Position numbers and translations under genes: made by a program
Notes under the pieces: model-generated
Told to the model about the DNA's origin: nothing
Database searches by the model: none
The model's input: only the letters and a program-made list of their open reading frames with translations
Assembly (NCBI GenBank): GCA_030849065.1
Contig: JASAON010001409.1
Span: 1-21,839 of the forward strand
Length of the DNA stretch: 21,839 nucleotides
Reading direction: 5' to 3'
Source of the DNA: Jaenimonas drosophilae
Taxonomy: Eukaryota > Euglenozoa > Kinetoplastea > Trypanosomatida > Trypanosomatidae
Part shown: one piece after another, positions 8,597-17,267 of the stretch
How the letters are laid out: each line of letters starts with the position of its first letter
Numbering within the stretch: position 1 is the stretch's first letter

Positions 8597-9700
8597 CTAC
8601 GATGGCAAGAAGCTCGCCAGAGAGTCGGCGATGTAGGTGGGAACCTCATCACTCCTGCTCTCATCGCGCTGCGCCTCCTCCACATCGGCCAGGCCCTCTG
8701 CCCCTGTGAGGACCAACATGGTTTGGCATCCAGCGCGATTGCCAAACGCAACATCGGTGCTGAGTCGATCCCCAACCATCAAGCAGCTCGTCTGTGGCGA
8801 GGTGATGTTCTCTCGCGTAAAGAGGATTTCTGCCATGTTGGTGTGTGGCTTGCCGCACACCGATGATGGGTTTCGCCCACTAACCACCTTCAAGGATTGG
8901 ATCATGGAGCCCGCGCCCGGCAACAAAATCTGATCTGCCCCAACCGGAATCTGCGCATCCTCATTCGTTGCAATGAAGATGGCGCGTGCATCCTCGCCAC
9001 TACCTCCATCTTCCTGTTTAGGTTTTCCCTGGAGAATCATGCTTGCGTAAGCCAGGGTGAGTATGTTGAAGTGGATATCCAAACCAGCCACCACGGCCAC
9101 AGCATTCAGGTCACTGAGAGAGATGTTCTCCGCCCCTGGCGTACCAGCCTGGATCATGCGGCACATGGTGCCATTGCACACCACCAAACGTTGTTGTGGG
9201 GGAGGAAGGGTTGGGCAGCTCCACGCTGTGGCGATGCGCGAGCCATCATAACCGCCCACGGCCTGCGCATCGTGGAGCTCGCAGCCGTAGGTGATGAATC
9301 CTGGTGCGAGGACGGAACGAATCTCCTCATGCAGGCCGGCTTCCCCCACCACAAAAACATTCCCATGCACCAGCAGTGGTGCATCGGGTGATTCACGTTG
9401 GCCAATTTGTTGCTGAAGACGCAACGCGGCGGCATAACCGCTGTTGATGATTTCCTCCTCACGTACACCAGAAAATCCGCGCTTGGAGAAGGTGTGAAGG
9501 AGCTCACGGCGCGAGAGAGAGGCGTTGTTGGTGAGGAAGCGAAGCTCCTTCCCGCAGGAACGCAGGTGTTGCAGAGCTTCTGGTGCTCCATCAATCACGT
9601 TGGTGCCTCTCCACAGCACACCATCGATATCGAGAAGAACATAGCGCAGCGACGAGCTCAAAAGTGCGCTGGCAACCTGCTGATCAACTCTGCGTGGCAT
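8597..9700 (-). CDS. HAD-superfamily phosphatase, phosphoglycolate / 4-nitrophenyl phosphatase type (367 aa)
   Basis: The protein belongs to the HAD phosphatases with a C2-type cap (PGP / Pho13 / NagD group), which hydrolyse small phosphate esters such as 2-phosphoglycolate with Mg2+. Motif I is LLDIDGVLWRG, with nucleophile Asp24 and acid/base Asp26. Motif II is FLTNNAS, with Thr57. The motif III lysine is Lys284 in CGKPHTNM. Motif IV is MVGDRLSTD, with Asp311 and Asp316. FIATNEDAQIPVG (242-254) and PGAGSM (261-266) are typical of the eukaryotic PGP group. All catalytic residues are present, so it should be active. Relatives are usually about 300-320 residues. The surplus lies mainly at about 143-195 within the cap, which may affect substrate choice. 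I see no targeting signal, so a cytosolic site is inferred. The start at 9700 is the first ATG after the acceptor. It interrupts the three-block family and shows no relation to it. Exact substrate is uncertain. Confidence 0.92.
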   Translation of the reverse strand: MPRRVDQQVASALLSSSLRYVLLDIDGVLWRGTNVIDGAPEALQHLRSCGKELRFLTNNASLSRRELLHTFSKRGFSGVREEEIINSGYAAALRLQQQIGQRESPDAPLLVHGNVFVVGEAGLHEEIRSVLAPGFITYGCELHDAQAVGGYDGSRIATAWSCPTLPPPQQRLVVCNGTMCRMIQAGTPGAENISLSDLNAVAVVAGLDIHFNILTLAYASMILQGKPKQEDGGSGEDARAIFIATNEDAQIPVGADQILLPGAGSMIQSLKVVSGRNPSSVCGKPHTNMAEILFTRENITSPQTSCLMVGDRLSTDVAFGNRAGCQTMLVLTGAEGLADVEEAQRDESRSDEVPTYIADSLASFLPS

Positions 9701-9732
9701 GTGCAGGATGATCCTCTTTGTTTGCTACGATA

Positions 9733-9786
9733 CTTGTGTAACAAATGAAAACATTGGAAGGACAAAAAAAAAACACAAAAAAAAAG
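9733..9786 (-). promoter_or_regulatory. Candidate spliced-leader acceptor for the HAD gene
   Basis: Two T runs on the minus strand (complement of 9777-9785 and 9764-9773) are followed by ACACAAG, with the AG at 9734-9733. This leaves a leader of about 32 bases without an ATG. Confidence 0.6.
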
Positions 9787-10266
9787 AATGTTGTTTCGTC
9801 ATGAACCCACGTACATCATCATCAACCATGCACCATTGCGCATATAGTATAATCAGCATCAAGAATAACTCCAGAGTATCACATTGTTGTTGCTTTTTAC
9901 GAGTGTATAACCACGCGTGAGAGACGAGGAGTAGAACCACAGCACACGGAGAGAAACAGCAACAAAATAAAGATGAGAGTATAGGAGGTGGCACACATCA
10001 CCACGGCATCCATCCAAACATACGCAAGTACGGGTGAATGAAGATGACACACTTAGATAGATCCGGTGCGCATGGCACAGCAGAACACAAGCAAGAAAAA
10101 AAAACACCACGACCCAGTCACAAACAGAAACACACAGAAAAGATATAGAAACACAACCCAAGAAGCCAACCAACATAAGTGATCGAGAGCTTACCTCATG
10201 TGGGCGATGGAGATCACATCGTCAAAGAAACCTTCAATCATTGCGTGTAATTGAGGTGAGCGCACA
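9787..10266. other. Spacer between gene D and the HAD gene
   Basis: No gene is supported. The minus strand is T-rich, with a tract at about 10094-10104. Just past the stop of gene D, the minus strand has an AG/GTAAGC sequence (around 10188-10196) that looks like a 5' splice donor; see findings. The remainder is probably the 3' UTR of gene D. Confidence 0.5.
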
Positions 10267-12060
10267 TCAATCATGGTGTGGAGCAGGAAAAAGGTAGCCA
10301 CGTGCAGCAGACGTAGGACTACACAATGCCGAATCTGTTGGCGTACCAACAGGGTGAGGGCTTGATGGTGAAACCACAACACGTGTGCCACCCACATCCA
10401 CATCATCTCTTCCTCCCCCTCCACGTGTTCTGGCATCTTCGCACAGCGGGCCAGCCCCATCCATCAGCCTACTCCGATTAGGTGGTGAGTGCTCTGCTCG
10501 ACGTGAAGACGCCAGCGACGATGCACTGACGATAACGGGTGAGTACGGCCGCGATGATGATAACGATGATGAATGTTGTGTTGGAGAATACGCATCATCA
10601 GGGAGAACTGCACCCATCGGTTCCTCGAGGTAAGCACCACGGCCATATACATCGAAGGAGGATGCTTTTTGCAAGTAGTACTTTTTGGTGATACGTGATG
10701 CGCCACCCGTGTTGCCAGACTGTGCGGGACGAAGGCCATCCGGTAGCTCCACCTCCTCCTCCGCCTCATGCAATGCAGCATCTTCAACAACAGCATCACC
10801 AGACAAATCACGTTCGTAAACAAGATAACCACCCTTGGTGATGTCTCGTAGTCGGCGTGTTGTGTTGTGCTTCTTGGCGTTCTTGATGCTGCCACGATCA
10901 TGGTTGAGATGATGTTGATGCCTGTGGCTGCGAAAATTCTTCTCTCGGTGATGTGTTTGTATGTGAGGTGGGACGAGGTGCAGCCCATGTGTGCTGAACG
11001 CATCATCCATGTGATGCACAGATGCATCAAAATGTTGTGGAGTCTGGTTGGTGTGCGTTGATGTGAAACGTTGTGGCGGGTACGTACCACCTGGCGCATC
11101 GTGTGGTATCAAGGGTGGGCTCAGTGGCGGGAGCAAACCTCCATCGTACAGCCCGTGCAATCCGCGTGGAGTGGTAGAGGGAGATACCTCACCACTTGGT
11201 GCATGTACTTCCCGCAGTGGCACGAGCAAACGGCCGGTGGAAGAAGGAGAAGAAGAAACGTTGTTGGCCGCACATCTCATTGGCGGCAGCTCCACAGTGA
11301 AGATGAAATCCGCCGAGGCTGCTGTTGTAGCAGGAGGAGGAGGTAGCGGCGGCTTGGGAGGTGTCTCGTGCGACGGGAGGGGGCCATGATGCAGGTTGAT
11401 CGGTACGCTGCTTGCTACTCTCCACCTATCCTCCTGCACCTCCACACCAGAGAGCCGTTCCTGTGATTGGGTGTGCATGGCACTGCTGCTCCATAACCCT
11501 CTCCGTGCTGCTGAAGAACTGTTGGGGTGGTTGTTTGTTCCCACGGAAGAGTAGAAGGGGCTGTGTTCTGGAGAGTGGTTGGTATTGGTGCGGTTGGTCT
11601 CGTCCAGACTGTTGGCTCCTGTTCGGTAGAAGAAACTGTTGCCAAGAGCAAAGGACGGCATCATGGAGGAGTTTGGCAACGCCGGGCTCACGTCACCACG
11701 CTCGGTGCGATCCTCATCCGCCACTTCAATCCGTCGAACGCAGCCCTTCAGTTGAAGAAGATCATCTCGATCACGCAAGATGACGTTACCAGGAACCGGT
11801 GGCTGCCTGGCGAAGATTTCTACATGATGATTGCTCGGTTGCGCTTCTGGATAGCGTGGTCGTCGAGCAGGTCTTGTGTTGGCATCTGCCGCACCCATTT
11901 CTACCGCCACTACATCAACGGGCAATCGTTCATGCTGATACTGACGCCTGCATCGATGAATCACAATGAAAATCGTGGCTGTGACGACCAAGAAACCAGC
12001 AACGCCAGCAAAGGCATAGAAACCAACATAGGAGCCACTCGCATCATGTGTCCCAGACAT
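10267..12060 (-). CDS. Membrane-anchored, diverged three-block protein, member D (597 aa)
   Basis: I use the ATG at 12060; the longer frame starts at a TTG. A short polar N terminus is followed by one hydrophobic helix (about residues 12-34, FYAFAGVAGFLVVTATIFIV within it) and a basic stop-transfer RCRRQ (36-40). This predicts a single-pass protein with the large C-terminal part in the cytosol. That part is disordered, with Pro-rich PPKPPLPPPP (234-243), His-rich 349-390 and acidic EAEEEVE (432-438). The family blocks are degenerate. YPEAQPS (70-76) matches YPEALPS of member C, but VDGTA is lost. TKGGYLVYERDL (408-419) matches block 2. VYGRGAYLE (471-479) matches block 3, while RPLFRR is lost. 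Homology to A-C is therefore likely but not certain. Its leader shares a 17-base motif with gene C. It could tether the same partners to a membrane; that is inference. Confidence 0.8.
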   Translation of the reverse strand: MSGTHDASGSYVGFYAFAGVAGFLVVTATIFIVIHRCRRQYQHERLPVDVVAVEMGAADANTRPARRPRYPEAQPSNHHVEIFARQPPVPGNVILRDRDDLLQLKGCVRRIEVADEDRTERGDVSPALPNSSMMPSFALGNSFFYRTGANSLDETNRTNTNHSPEHSPFYSSVGTNNHPNSSSAARRGLWSSSAMHTQSQERLSGVEVQEDRWRVASSVPINLHHGPLPSHETPPKPPLPPPPATTAASADFIFTVELPPMRCAANNVSSSPSSTGRLLVPLREVHAPSGEVSPSTTPRGLHGLYDGGLLPPLSPPLIPHDAPGGTYPPQRFTSTHTNQTPQHFDASVHHMDDAFSTHGLHLVPPHIQTHHREKNFRSHRHQHHLNHDRGSIKNAKKHNTTRRLRDITKGGYLVYERDLSGDAVVEDAALHEAEEEVELPDGLRPAQSGNTGGASRITKKYYLQKASSFDVYGRGAYLEEPMGAVLPDDAYSPTQHSSSLSSSRPYSPVIVSASSLASSRRAEHSPPNRSRLMDGAGPLCEDARTRGGGGRDDVDVGGTRVVVSPSSPHPVGTPTDSALCSPTSAARGYLFPAPHHD

Positions 12061-12120
12061 GCGTTGTGCCAAGCAAACGAAGAAAACAACAGCACCAGTA
12101 ATAATATCCTACCACAATTG

Positions 12121-12137
12121 TCTCTGTTCCTACAGTT
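12121..12137 (-). promoter_or_regulatory. Leader element shared by genes D and C
   Basis: The minus strand reads AACTGTAGGAACAGAGA, matching the element at 8287-8303 with one difference and at a similar distance from the start codon. Confidence 0.4.
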
Positions 12138-12190
12138 CTTTTGATGATGATGGTGTTTGTGTGTGGGGGCCACTCACAGCACACGTCAGC

Positions 12191-12241
12191 CTCCATAATC
12201 ATTGGTTCAATGAACAACAAGGAGAAGAACAAAGACAACAG
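12191..12241 (-). promoter_or_regulatory. Candidate spliced-leader acceptor for gene D
   Basis: The minus strand has a T/C-rich tract (about 12241-12211), and the first AG after it is at 12192-12191. This predicts a leader of about 130 bases. No ATG lies between that AG and the ATG at 12060, which supports this start. The TGTAG near 12131 is an alternative. Confidence 0.45.
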
Positions 12242-12792
12242 TTGATGAGCTTTGGGTGCGTAAACCATGGTGAGAGCCACCACAAGTGGCAAAGCATGTG
12301 TTCGCATGGGAGATAAATCAGTACACTGAATGAATCCATCACAGTGGTGCTGACGATCACGTGCTCCCTCATCACGGTACGCATACGCCGGCACTATCCA
12401 GTACCGAGAGTGATGGAGAATCTTCATGATGAAGGTGTGATAAAACAAACGTTGTACGATCGAGTCGTCACGTTGACTGGTCAGTAAGTAAGACACCATC
12501 ATGTGCAAGTGATGGCGAAAAGATATGCATCAACGAAGAAAGAGTGACGTCGTTGTGGGTGAGCAACACACTCATCTTCATTGGCAAGCACACAAAATAT
12601 ATAAGTAATTTTGGTTGCAGTGGTGTGGTACGCTGAGCTGCTTTGTTCTTTTTAGTAGATAAGACATGATCAACCAACATGCACGGATGGATCTCTCCCT
12701 CACGCACGTGATGGCAACCGCACTCAAGCGTCATATACGTGAGATTCGTTGGCCATTTTTCTGTCCTCCAACTCTCGCAGCTTCGGATCAAT
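12242..12792. other. Spacer between the microprotein gene and gene D
   Basis: Short frames exist on the minus strand, but none has regular composition or recognisable motifs. It is presumably the 3' UTR of the microprotein gene. Confidence 0.5.
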
Positions 12793-12891
12793 CTAGTTAA
12801 TCTTGGAGTAGTAGAGCACGAAGGCCGCCACGACGAAGAGCAGGAGCCAGCTGTTCAGGCACGGCAAAAACTCCGTTCCCGTGCCCATCAT
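12793..12891 (-). CDS. Single-pass membrane microprotein (32 aa)
   Basis: A very short frame runs from tandem ATG codons (12891-12886) to TAG (12795-12793). It encodes a polar start, MMGTGTEFLPC, then one hydrophobic helix, SWLLLFVVAAFVLYY (about 14-28), and the short tail SKIN. Codon choice is the main evidence: 29 of 32 codons end in G or C, with CTG/CTC, GTC/GTG and TAC favoured. The surrounding DNA and the larger genes show no such bias. In kinetoplastids such bias usually marks strongly expressed genes. A tract and AG (12931-12965) lie about 40 bases upstream with no intervening ATG. Proteins of this size and topology occur as small subunits of membrane complexes (for example OST4-like or respiratory-chain subunits), but I cannot match the sequence to one. 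The frame is open upstream for a few codons without another ATG. Confidence 0.6.
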   Translation of the reverse strand: MMGTGTEFLPCLNSWLLLFVVAAFVLYYSKIN

Positions 12892-12930
12892 GATCAATGA
12901 TAGCCGTGAAGAAACTACTCACTTCAAATA

Positions 12931-12965
12931 CTCACACAGACAGGCAACCAATGAGAAAACAAAGG
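12931..12965 (-). promoter_or_regulatory. Candidate spliced-leader acceptor for the microprotein gene
   Basis: The minus strand shows TCCTTTGTTTTCTCATTGG, then TGCCTGTCTGTGTGAG, with the AG at 12932-12931. Further AGs follow within 20 bases, so the exact site is uncertain. The leader contains no ATG. Confidence 0.5.
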
Positions 12966-13219
12966 ACGCGGGTGTGTGGGGAGGCGTCAACGTCATAAAG
13001 ATGACGTCGTCACCAGGTTCACACACATGTTTGCCTCATTTGATAAACTCCATGCACCTCACAATATGAAGAGCATCCAACACACCCACGCAATCACACA
13101 TGTGGCAAATGGCCAATGTCATGGCTCATCACCTAACTCATCACAGATGGTGCAGTTACTAAATAAAAGAAAACCGTCTTCGATAGATTTGATTCACTCT
13201 CAACGAGTACACAACTCAC

Positions 13220-16200
13220 CTAGACGTAGTCCAGCATGAATGATGGTGTGGATGACTGCACTCCTTCTGGTTTCACACTACGCCTAAGATGACCGCGGTC
13301 AATGAGACCTTCAACACAAGACTTCATCATTGCACGTGTAGGAACGAAGCGTGTCTCAACAGCAGCACGCACAAGGCCAACGAGCTCAGAGTAGGATACC
13401 CTCTTCTTCTGCTTCATGATGCTCATCACAACAGGTGCAAGCTGCTTCACACGTGCTGCATCACTTGTGGATTTCGTTGTCCCCCTTTCACCGACCATAT
13501 CACGCACGAGACGTGGGCATTCGGGCCACACTTCAATCACCCCATCGATTGATTCCACAGGACGCACGTAGTCGTAGTTCATTGCCACGTACTCCACACT
13601 ATGGCCTTCTTCACCCTCGTCATCCTTACCTACACACACAAGGAGGCCCAACTTCACACACTTCTGCAGCTGTTCCTTCAGCTCCTCCACACTCATATGA
13701 GCTCGTGCAGCAAGACGAGACCACGTCACACCCACACGCTTGTATCCAGCAAGGGCAACAAACAGTCGCTGAAGGTGCAGTGTTCCGTGGATGGTCGTCG
13801 GTAGGCCTCCGTCCTGTGGGTAGTACATCACAAAGGTGGTGTAGGCGTAGTCACGGCACCAGTGGAGCTGACGTTGTTCATGATGCTTCTGTTGTTGGTA
13901 CTTATGGGTGTAGTTCACAAGTGCAGCAGCGAGATCTGCGGGGAAGGGAAGTTCCTCTGCATCAGAAGAGGGTTGTGTTTGTGGTGTAATAGTCGTACGT
14001 GTTGAGGAAGATGCACATGTTAAGATCTGGATCATGAGGAAGTAGGTGGATGAATCGAATCCCCAATAACGCGCATCAAGAAGTCGAACAACAACTGCTG
14101 GTGGAGTACGTGAACTCAGAGTTCCTCGTACTTTGGTAGTGTGCCTCAATACGGTGGACCGGGGACGGTAGAGGAGACGAACACGTAAGGCTGCATTCAT
14201 GTAACGAGCGAATACGCCTGTTTGATCGAATGGTATAGGAAGCGCCATCAGTGATTGGAGAAGATCGACATCAACGAGAGGATTCAAGCGCATCCAAGAT
14301 GAGTCAATCATTAACCACTCAGGGTTGGGCCCCATGAGGTGGCCCGTTATCAATTCCAAATATTCGGGACGCATATGAAAGAAACAAAGTTTATGCACAT
14401 ACGGATCGGAGTGTGGACTGATCACGTCGGGGTTTTCACTTTGCGGATTGAGCGCAGCTAATGCCTTCATAACGTCAACGTTTCCCATCATATTCCTCCG
14501 GAAATACCGCGCACTCGCGTCGGAAACTACGATGTGTGCGCGCGAATGCTCCATCGCATCATTTATAACAGCACTCGTCCAAGTAGAATAGCTTACACAC
14601 CTCAGATAATAGTTGTGGACGGCGTCAGCGATACTGCGCAAGTACATGTCTAGCTCGTCGGGCGACATACTGGCAAGAATGTTCTTCATTCCAACATACA
14701 GGACATAAGTAGGAAGGTCCCACGAGTCCAACTTCTTCAACTTCAACACAATCTTAGTTGCTGCATTAATCAGATGACGTATCATCTCCTCTTTCTGCTT
14801 ACTCCGCTCTTCGTGTGACTCGTCAGACACGTTCATTGAGGAAACATCAACAGAATCATGATGATCGTCCATGGATGGCACTGAGGATGCCGTCGAATAA
14901 ATCTCACTTAGCAACATTTGAACGGTACGTGCGACGAGGCAACCAATGCTGTACTCTACCACTCGCAAAACATCACACAGTTGGGAAACTATCGAGAGGC
15001 GGTGCCAGTGTGAGTAGTGGCGTATTTTGATATTCAAGATTCTCTTTCGAAGTTGAAACACAACTTCCACGAAGTCAACATCAATGTCACTTTCCCGACA
15101 ACCAGCTTCACGATCTCGGACACACGTTGTTACTTCACGAAGCTCTGAATCTTCACTGGTGCTCGTGTCTCCACCCGTGTCGCTATCATCACTTTCTTGA
15201 GTGATGGTCCGGAGGAGTGTGTTGTTTGTAATGTTGAAAAAGGGAAAAATGCTTTCTAACGTCGGTGAGCCATCCGAGCTTTCGGAACTCCCCCCATCGT
15301 CTGCCTCACTATCTCCATTCACGCGCATGGGTGATACAGTATTTACCCCGCTACGAAGGTAGCGTTCCAAACGTCCCAACAATGAGAACTCCAACAGGCG
15401 ATAGAGAAGTGTGTGTCTCAGTTCTGGTGGGTCATCAAAAGACGTTATTCCAGGAGTTGTGAAAAACGAGAAGATCAACACCAGGAAGAGGTCTCTAGCA
15501 GTCGTGGACGCACGCCGATCCTTCTGAATCACTGTGGCCCCACGGAGCCACTCAGACATGAATGAAAGATGCCTCAGTACTAGGTGATACAGTTGCGTGA
15601 GGAATTCATAACATCGTGTGCCAGTAACACCCGTCTCGGAGATATCAGCCACACACCCATCGGCCTCCACATCTACAATCGTGGATGTCTGTACAGCCCA
15701 CTCAGCAAGTGGGCACACATGCCTCACCATTTGCTCCTTCAACACTACCATGGCCACCGTCACAACGAAGGTCATCCGCGTCTCATCATCAAAGATCAGC
15801 TGCGTCAACTTCACAAGAGCACCAAACGCATTCCAAAATAGCGCAACATACCTGTGATTGGTCGTCTTCCACTGTTGAAACAATGAATCCTCGTAGTGCA
15901 TCCATGCAGTGATGGGGCTGTGGACGTGAATGGCACCAACAAGAAGAAGCACCCAGCGACGTATCCACGGACGTGTGACGAGATCAGCCAACGCACTTGA
16001 CATGATGGTCTTCACATCTGGGCGATGCACACCCAAATGATGCGAAAGCTGCTGACCAAGTGTGTCAAACAAATCAAGAAGTGCATGTATGTGTACTACG
16101 TCATCCAGTGCACCTCGAAGGATGTGAAAAGGTTGCTCGTCACCACAAAGGTACAGAGGGTACAGTGCGTCAGCATCATCCACAACACATTGGATGACCT

Positions 16201-16648
16201 CATCATGACTCAATTTCACAACGTCCACAGCTTCATCACACTCCAGCAGTGCTCGGCAGGTGTCATTCCTCTCTTTGAATGCTTCAACAATACGCCTGCA
16301 GTTTGACGCAACTTGATCGCTGAAGTACCGCAATGCCCATCGAAACCACACGTTCAACACTACACAACCGCAGTCAATGACCAAGTGTCTTGGCAACAAA
16401 CGAGTTGCTTCATGAGCTCTCCTACACCACCGCATACAAAGGTTGCGGAAAGCTGTGCTTCCCGGGTTCAGGTGATGCTCAACAAATGCGGTGTTGATTT
16501 CATCAAAGACGCTCTTGAAGGGCTTCATCACCACACGTTCTTCAGGTGTTGTGATGACGGTGTAGATGCGTTCAAGGTCCTCATGGACACCATTGTGGCT
16601 TCCACCATCGGCACCATCAACAGGCGATTGTGTATCTCGTGAAGACAT
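13220..16648 (-). CDS. Cullin-like protein, copy 1 (1142 aa)
   Basis: Cullins are scaffolds of RING E3 ubiquitin ligases. The N-terminal part binds substrate adaptors, and the C-terminal part binds the RING protein and is neddylated. Seen here: RLLDARYWGF (855-864) matches the cullin VLTxGYWP signature, LHWCRDY (928-934) matches its LxW strand, and HLQRLFVALAGY (958-969) begins the first winged helix. A final winged helix has IMKQKKRVSYSEL, RFVP and CVEGLIDRGHLRR. Lys1079 (codon 13414-13412) aligns with the NEDD8-acceptor lysine, which argues against APC2. The N-terminal 700 residues are not obviously cullin repeats. A Ser/Asp/Glu-rich insert lies at about 443-525. At 1142 residues it is longer than usual cullins (about 750-900). 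ARYFRR (713-718) could be the RING-binding region. Compared with copy 2, residues 1-333 and about 801-1125 are nearly the same, while 334-800 and the C-terminal tail differ. Indels keep the frame. Confidence 0.82.
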   Translation of the reverse strand: MSSRDTQSPVDGADGGSHNGVHEDLERIYTVITTPEERVVMKPFKSVFDEINTAFVEHHLNPGSTAFRNLCMRWCRRAHEATRLLPRHLVIDCGCVVLNVWFRWALRYFSDQVASNCRRIVEAFKERNDTCRALLECDEAVDVVKLSHDEVIQCVVDDADALYPLYLCGDEQPFHILRGALDDVVHIHALLDLFDTLGQQLSHHLGVHRPDVKTIMSSALADLVTRPWIRRWVLLLVGAIHVHSPITAWMHYEDSLFQQWKTTNHRYVALFWNAFGALVKLTQLIFDDETRMTFVVTVAMVVLKEQMVRHVCPLAEWAVQTSTIVDVEADGCVADISETGVTGTRCYEFLTQLYHLVLRHLSFMSEWLRGATVIQKDRRASTTARDLFLVLIFSFFTTPGITSFDDPPELRHTLLYRLLEFSLLGRLERYLRSGVNTVSPMRVNGDSEADDGGSSESSDGSPTLESIFPFFNITNNTLLRTITQESDDSDTGGDTSTSEDSELREVTTCVRDREAGCRESDIDVDFVEVVFQLRKRILNIKIRHYSHWHRLSIVSQLCDVLRVVEYSIGCLVARTVQMLLSEIYSTASSVPSMDDHHDSVDVSSMNVSDESHEERSKQKEEMIRHLINAATKIVLKLKKLDSWDLPTYVLYVGMKNILASMSPDELDMYLRSIADAVHNYYLRCVSYSTWTSAVINDAMEHSRAHIVVSDASARYFRRNMMGNVDVMKALAALNPQSENPDVISPHSDPYVHKLCFFHMRPEYLELITGHLMGPNPEWLMIDSSWMRLNPLVDVDLLQSLMALPIPFDQTGVFARYMNAALRVRLLYRPRSTVLRHTTKVRGTLSSRTPPAVVVRLLDARYWGFDSSTYFLMIQILTCASSSTRTTITPQTQPSSDAEELPFPADLAAALVNYTHKYQQQKHHEQRQLHWCRDYAYTTFVMYYPQDGGLPTTIHGTLHLQRLFVALAGYKRVGVTWSRLAARAHMSVEELKEQLQKCVKLGLLVCVGKDDEGEEGHSVEYVAMNYDYVRPVESIDGVIEVWPECPRLVRDMVGERGTTKSTSDAARVKQLAPVVMSIMKQKKRVSYSELVGLVRAAVETRFVPTRAMMKSCVEGLIDRGHLRRSVKPEGVQSSTPSFMLDYV

Positions 16649-17016
16649 GTCAGTACGTCAGCGTATGTAGCTATGGTGACCTTAACCAAACAGACAATGT
16701 CTGCACTGTACTACACGGTAAAACAAAAAACAATATTGAGTGAGAAAAATAAATCCAGATATGCCTTGCACTCTGTCGTCGCGTTTCTGCATTAGTTGCA
16801 ACAATGAACATTGCAATCAACGTTATCATCATGTGAATAGGGGTACTGAGAGGTCATCGTATTCGCTTGGACTGGAGCAAGGAACTCCTGAAAAGTGTAT
16901 CATCGCTAAAAATATATACTATTATTATTATCGTGTCACTTTTGTGGCACAGCAATGTGTAGTCGTCCATCAAATCGTCGCATTATTGATTGAAATATAT
17001 CAAGGGGGCATAGAAC
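13295..17016. repeat. Tandem repeat unit 1 (cullin gene plus 5' flank)
   Basis: This matches 17346-21048. The offset is 4051 bp near the 3' end of the genes and 4030 bp at the start codons. Homology covers most of the CDS and about 370 bases of 5' flank. The C-terminal codons and 3' flank of unit 1 are not shared. Confidence 0.9.
16711..16732 (-). promoter_or_regulatory. Candidate spliced-leader acceptor for cullin copy 1
   Basis: The minus strand reads TTGTTTTTTGTTTTACCGTGTAG, with the AG at 16712-16711. The leader of 62 bases has no ATG. The same place in copy 2 reads TGTAA. Confidence 0.55.
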
Positions 17017-17267
17017 ATTTACTCACTACTCTGCCATACTTCCCACACGCTCATAGAGATTCGCAGGAGAGATGGAGTATTCCAGTCAGTGTACAAACTG
17101 AGCTTCTCAACTGTAGTACGCTGCAACATGCTGAAGCCTAGTGCGGCACCGACACTGTCTGTCATGATCCAGTAAACTTAGGTCCACTGGTACAAACGAG
17201 CGGCGGAGTCCTTCATGTCTGCTTGATTGAACTCGCAACACTCGACATGTACCGAGGCAAGTGTTTC
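16733..17267. other. Spacer between the two complete cullin-like genes
   Basis: The part nearest copy 1 (to 17016) is repeated upstream of copy 2. The rest (17017-17267) is the 3' flank of copy 2 and resembles about 21489-21768, the 3' flank of the third copy. A plus-strand frame here is not preserved between units, so I do not call it. An AT-rich patch lies at 16908-16931. Confidence 0.6.

Noticed and set aside
12061..12072. Upstream start of gene D
   Set aside because: The codon at 12072 is TTG. The ATG at 12060 directly precedes the membrane helix.
12044..12508. Minus-strand frame of 154 codons upstream of gene D
   Set aside because: Low-complexity, Cys/Thr-rich translation that crosses a pyrimidine tract and overlaps gene D in another frame. 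It looks like leader and spacer.
13435..13989. Plus-strand frame of 184 codons opposite the cullin 3' end, also at 17486-18040
   Set aside because: It is the antisense shadow of a conserved coding region, kept because the sense strand is conserved.
16740..17141. Plus-strand frame in the cullin 5' flank, partly repeated at 20691-20939
   Set aside because: Similarity follows from the tandem duplication. The two frames start and stop differently and diverge without sign of constraint, and no ATG starts the first.
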